Below the pieces are notes generated by a model, which saw nothing but the letters and a program-made list of their open reading frames with translations, was not told the origin of the DNA and did no database searches. The position numbers and the translations under genes were made by a program. Source: Burkholderiales bacterium (GTDB lineage: Bacteria; Pseudomonadota; Gammaproteobacteria; Burkholderiales; Burkholderiaceae_C). From it: 7,075 nt of DNA. The number at the start of each line of letters is the position of its first letter. Position 1 is the first letter of the stretch. Location of the stretch: contig JAABTC010000090.1 of assembly GCA_011390055.1 (NCBI GenBank), forward strand, positions 1-7,075, in the 5' to 3' direction. Below are positions 4,964 to 7,075 of this stretch, piece by piece.

Positions 4964-7075
4964 GGCAGCTCCGTGTTGGACGGCGCCGAGGTGCCGGCGC
5001 GCGGCCCGATCCATTTGCCCAGTCGCGCCTTGAGCGATGGCAGCAGCGCATGCACGATGCGCAGCGGCGGCGCGCCCGCGGGTGCCACGCTGGCGAGCGT
5101 GACGGCCGTACCGGTGAGAGCGGGCGATGTCGCCAGGGCGGTCCGCGCAGCTTCGGGCGGCAACGCGGCGGCCGAAGACGAGGCTGCCGCCGTGCCCTCC
5201 GGCGTCGTCACCGTCACCATCGGTGCCACGAGGGCCGAAGGCGGCGGAACGGCTGCCTGGCTACGCCCGGCCAGCAACGCGGCATAGACGGTGGCATTCG
5301 ACAGCACCTTCTTGACGTAGTCGCGTGTTTCGCTGAAGGGGATGTTCTCGGCCCAGATCGCCGGCTCGAGCACCGCGCCCTCGCGCCAACGCCGGGGACG
5401 GCTCGGCCCGGCGTTGTAGGCCGCCGCGGCCAGCACCTGCGAGCCGTCGAAGTCGTCGAGCACGAGCTTGAGGTAGCCGGTGCCGATGCGCAGGTTGGTG
5501 TCGCGGTCGGTGATCATCTCGGCGGTGTAGGGCAGCCCGATCTTCTTGGCCGTCCAGCGTGCGGTGGCCGGCATGACCTGCATCAGCCCGGAGGCACCGA
5601 CGTGCGAGCGGGCGTCGATGAGGAAGCGCGACTCCTGGCGGATCAGGCCGTAGACGTAGGCGGGGTCCAGACCGATCTCGCCGGCCTTGGCCACCACGTC
5701 GGCGCGAAACGGCATCGGGTAGCGCTGGGCCAGGTCGATCTCGTTCCTGGTGCGGTCGCTGGTGTTGATGCAGCGGTCCCAGATCTCGCGTTCGCAGGCC
5801 CGGGCCGCGGCGGCGAGCAGCGCGCGGTCGTTCATGCCGCGCAGGCTGAAGTTCCATTCGCGCACGCCTTCGTTGCGCAGGCCCAGCGAGATCAGCTGCA
5901 GCGCGCGGTTCAAGCCTGCATGCTGCGCGGCAGCTTCGCGCTCTTCCAGGCGCAGCGGCTGCGGCAGCGGCGGCAACGGCACCGGCTGGCCAAGGTCCTC
6001 TGCGGCCAGTTTGCCGTAGAAGTGCAGCTCGCCGGCCAGTTGCTGCAGCGCGGCCAGCGCCTGCGTCATGGGCCGGTCGCCGGCGGCGCCCGCGGCCGCG
6101 GTTTCGCGCATCGCCCGTGCGCGCCAGTAGCGCCAGGCCGGCTCGCGCTGCTCGGCCTCGCTCATGTGGGCGATGGCCCGCTGCACCATGTGCCAGCGCT
6201 CCCCGCCAGTGCTGCTGCGCAAGGCGGCGCGCACGTTCCAGCCCAGCACCTCGTCGCTCCAGGCGGGAGTGAGACCGGCGCGTTCGGCTTCGCTCCAGGC
6301 CACGCCGAAGTGGCCCAGCGCCTCGGGGGCCAGGCGCAGTGCTGCTTGCCGGCCCACCTGCGACCAGGCCCAGGCCACCAGATCCTTGGGCAGACGCTGT
6401 TGCCAGCGTTCGCGCAACTGTGCAGCGGCCATGTCGGGCTCGGTTGCCGCCATCCGGGCCAGCGCCACCGCCGCGATCTCGCTGGCTGCGCGCGTGCCGA
6501 CGGTGGCGCCGGCGTTCAGGTACAGGGCCGGGCTGTCGAAGGCCTGCGCCAGCTGGCGTTCGAAGCTCGGCGCGGCCAGGGCCAGTGCGGCGCGCGCCAT
6601 CCGCGGCTTGTTGGTTTCGGCCGCCAGACGCACCTTGGGCCAGACCTGGTCGGCGCCGAACAGCTTCGCATCGACCAGCGCCGTGGCCAACTGGTGGCAC
6701 CCGTCGTCCTGGTCACGCTGCGCCATCCAGGCGTCGAAGGCCCGGGCCTCGAAGCCCGCGGGGGGCGGCTTTGCAGCCTCGCGGGCCGCCAGGTGTTCGG
6801 TGAGCAGGGCGTAGCAGGTGACCTCGCGGTCGTCGTTCATCCGAAAGCGCGGGAACTCGCGCGCCACGTTGGCCCAGTCGCGGCGCTTGCCGAGCTCGAG
6901 CAGCCAGTCGTTGCGCAGCCGGTCCTCGACGTAGCTGCCGCTCCAGCGGATGTAGAAGGCCTCGAGCTCGGGCTGTTGCGCCTGGGCCAGGCGGGCGCCG
7001 AGCTCCCAGTAGTCGACCCAGGCGGCGAGCGGGTGCCGCTCGGCCACGGCACGGTCGCGCAGCTGCAGCAGTCGG
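4960..7075 (-). CDS. slt: Soluble lytic murein transglycosylase (family 1A), N-terminal end cut by window
   Basis: Periplasmic enzyme that cleaves the MurNAc-GlcNAc bond of peptidoglycan to give 1,6-anhydro-MurNAc ends. About 704 residues are visible; the frame is open to the right edge, so the signal peptide and start lie beyond the window. Seen: a long Ala/Leu-rich alpha-helical region (the superhelical U domain), a linker region, then the catalytic SLT domain: YGLIRQESRF with the catalytic Glu codon at 5634-5632, GASGLMQVMPATA, the IGTGYL segment, AAYNAGP, and WAENIPFSETRDYVKKVL. After the domain comes an unusual stretch of about 67 residues rich in Ala, Pro, Ser and Thr (5265-5065), then LPSLKARLGKWIGP and a short tail. 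The TGA stop overlaps the ATG of mini-ORF 1. The gene leads a minus-strand run into the NDUFA9-like gene and cca. Confidence 0.95.
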   Translation of the reverse strand, partial: RLLQLRDRAVAERHPLAAWVDYWELGARLAQAQQPELEAFYIRWSGSYVEDRLRNDWLLELGKRRDWANVAREFPRFRMNDDREVTCYALLTEHLAAREAAKPPPAGFEARAFDAWMAQRDQDDGCHQLATALVDAKLFGADQVWPKVRLAAETNKPRMARAALALAAPSFERQLAQAFDSPALYLNAGATVGTRAASEIAAVALARMAATEPDMAAAQLRERWQQRLPKDLVAWAWSQVGRQAALRLAPEALGHFGVAWSEAERAGLTPAWSDEVLGWNVRAALRSSTGGERWHMVQRAIAHMSEAEQREPAWRYWRARAMRETAAAGAAGDRPMTQALAALQQLAGELHFYGKLAAEDLGQPVPLPPLPQPLRLEEREAAAQHAGLNRALQLISLGLRNEGVREWNFSLRGMNDRALLAAAARACEREIWDRCINTSDRTRNEIDLAQRYPMPFRADVVAKAGEIGLDPAYVYGLIRQESRFLIDARSHVGASGLMQVMPATARWTAKKIGLPYTAEMITDRDTNLRIGTGYLKLVLDDFDGSQVLAAAAYNAGPSRPRRWREGAVLEPAIWAENIPFSETRDYVKKVLSNATVYAALLAGRSQAAVPPPSALVAPMVTVTTPEGTAAASSSAAALPPEAARTALATSPALTGTAVTLASVAPAGAPPLRIVHALLPSLKARLGKWIGPRAGTSAPSNTELP

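Noticed and set aside
7045..7047. GTG at 7047 as the start of slt
   Set aside because: The frame stays open to the edge with protein-like sequence (RLLQLRDRAV), and a periplasmic Slt needs a signal peptide and more N-terminal helices than would be present.

Overview
The window is GC-rich throughout with tightly packed genes. Gene content (a pteridine-reductase-like SDR, a MidA/NDUFAF7-type methyltransferase, a DUF2905 protein, an E. coli-type multifunctional CCA protein, an NDUFA9-like protein and a family-1 lytic transglycosylase) points to a betaproteobacterium of the Burkholderiales, probably from the Comamonadaceae/Rubrivivax-Leptothrix part of that order. This placement is inferred from protein character and base composition; no search was run.

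Layout. Bases 1-728 (minus strand) hold an SDR whose C-terminal end runs off the window. Its start is divergent from, and only 14 bp away from, a plus-strand pair: the methyltransferase (743-1927) and a 63-residue DUF2905 membrane protein (1935-2126). These meet a minus-strand run head-on at a single CTAG that gives both converging genes their stop codons. In transcription order the minus-strand run is slt (enters from the right edge, ends 4960), a chain of tiny ORFs (4963-4801), an NDUFA9-like atypical SDR (4804-3842), cca (3845-2616), and after about 100 bp a small membrane protein with a C-terminal zinc ribbon (2515-2123).

The most unusual part is 4801-4963, between slt and the NDUFA9-like gene. 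It holds two 59-bp tandem units (48 of 54 aligned bases identical) and the first bases of a third at the same 59-bp period. On the minus strand each unit is a tiny cistron: an ATG that overlaps the previous stop codon, 18-20 codons, a small hairpin, and a GGAGG placed 7 nt before the next ATG. As a result slt, three mini-ORFs, the NDUFA9-like gene and cca form an unbroken chain of overlapping stop/start codons (ATGA, TAATG, ATGA, ATGA, TTGA). The two copies differ by compensatory changes in the hairpin stem, while every base change alters the peptide. I read this as a mobile or amplified translational-coupling element conserved as RNA. That reading is inference and needs a genome-wide search.

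The other genes look like ordinary housekeeping functions: tRNA 3'-end maturation (cca), murein turnover (slt), probable pterin/folate reduction (SDR) and protein methylation (methyltransferase). No rRNA, tRNA, CRISPR array, insertion sequence or prophage gene was seen.
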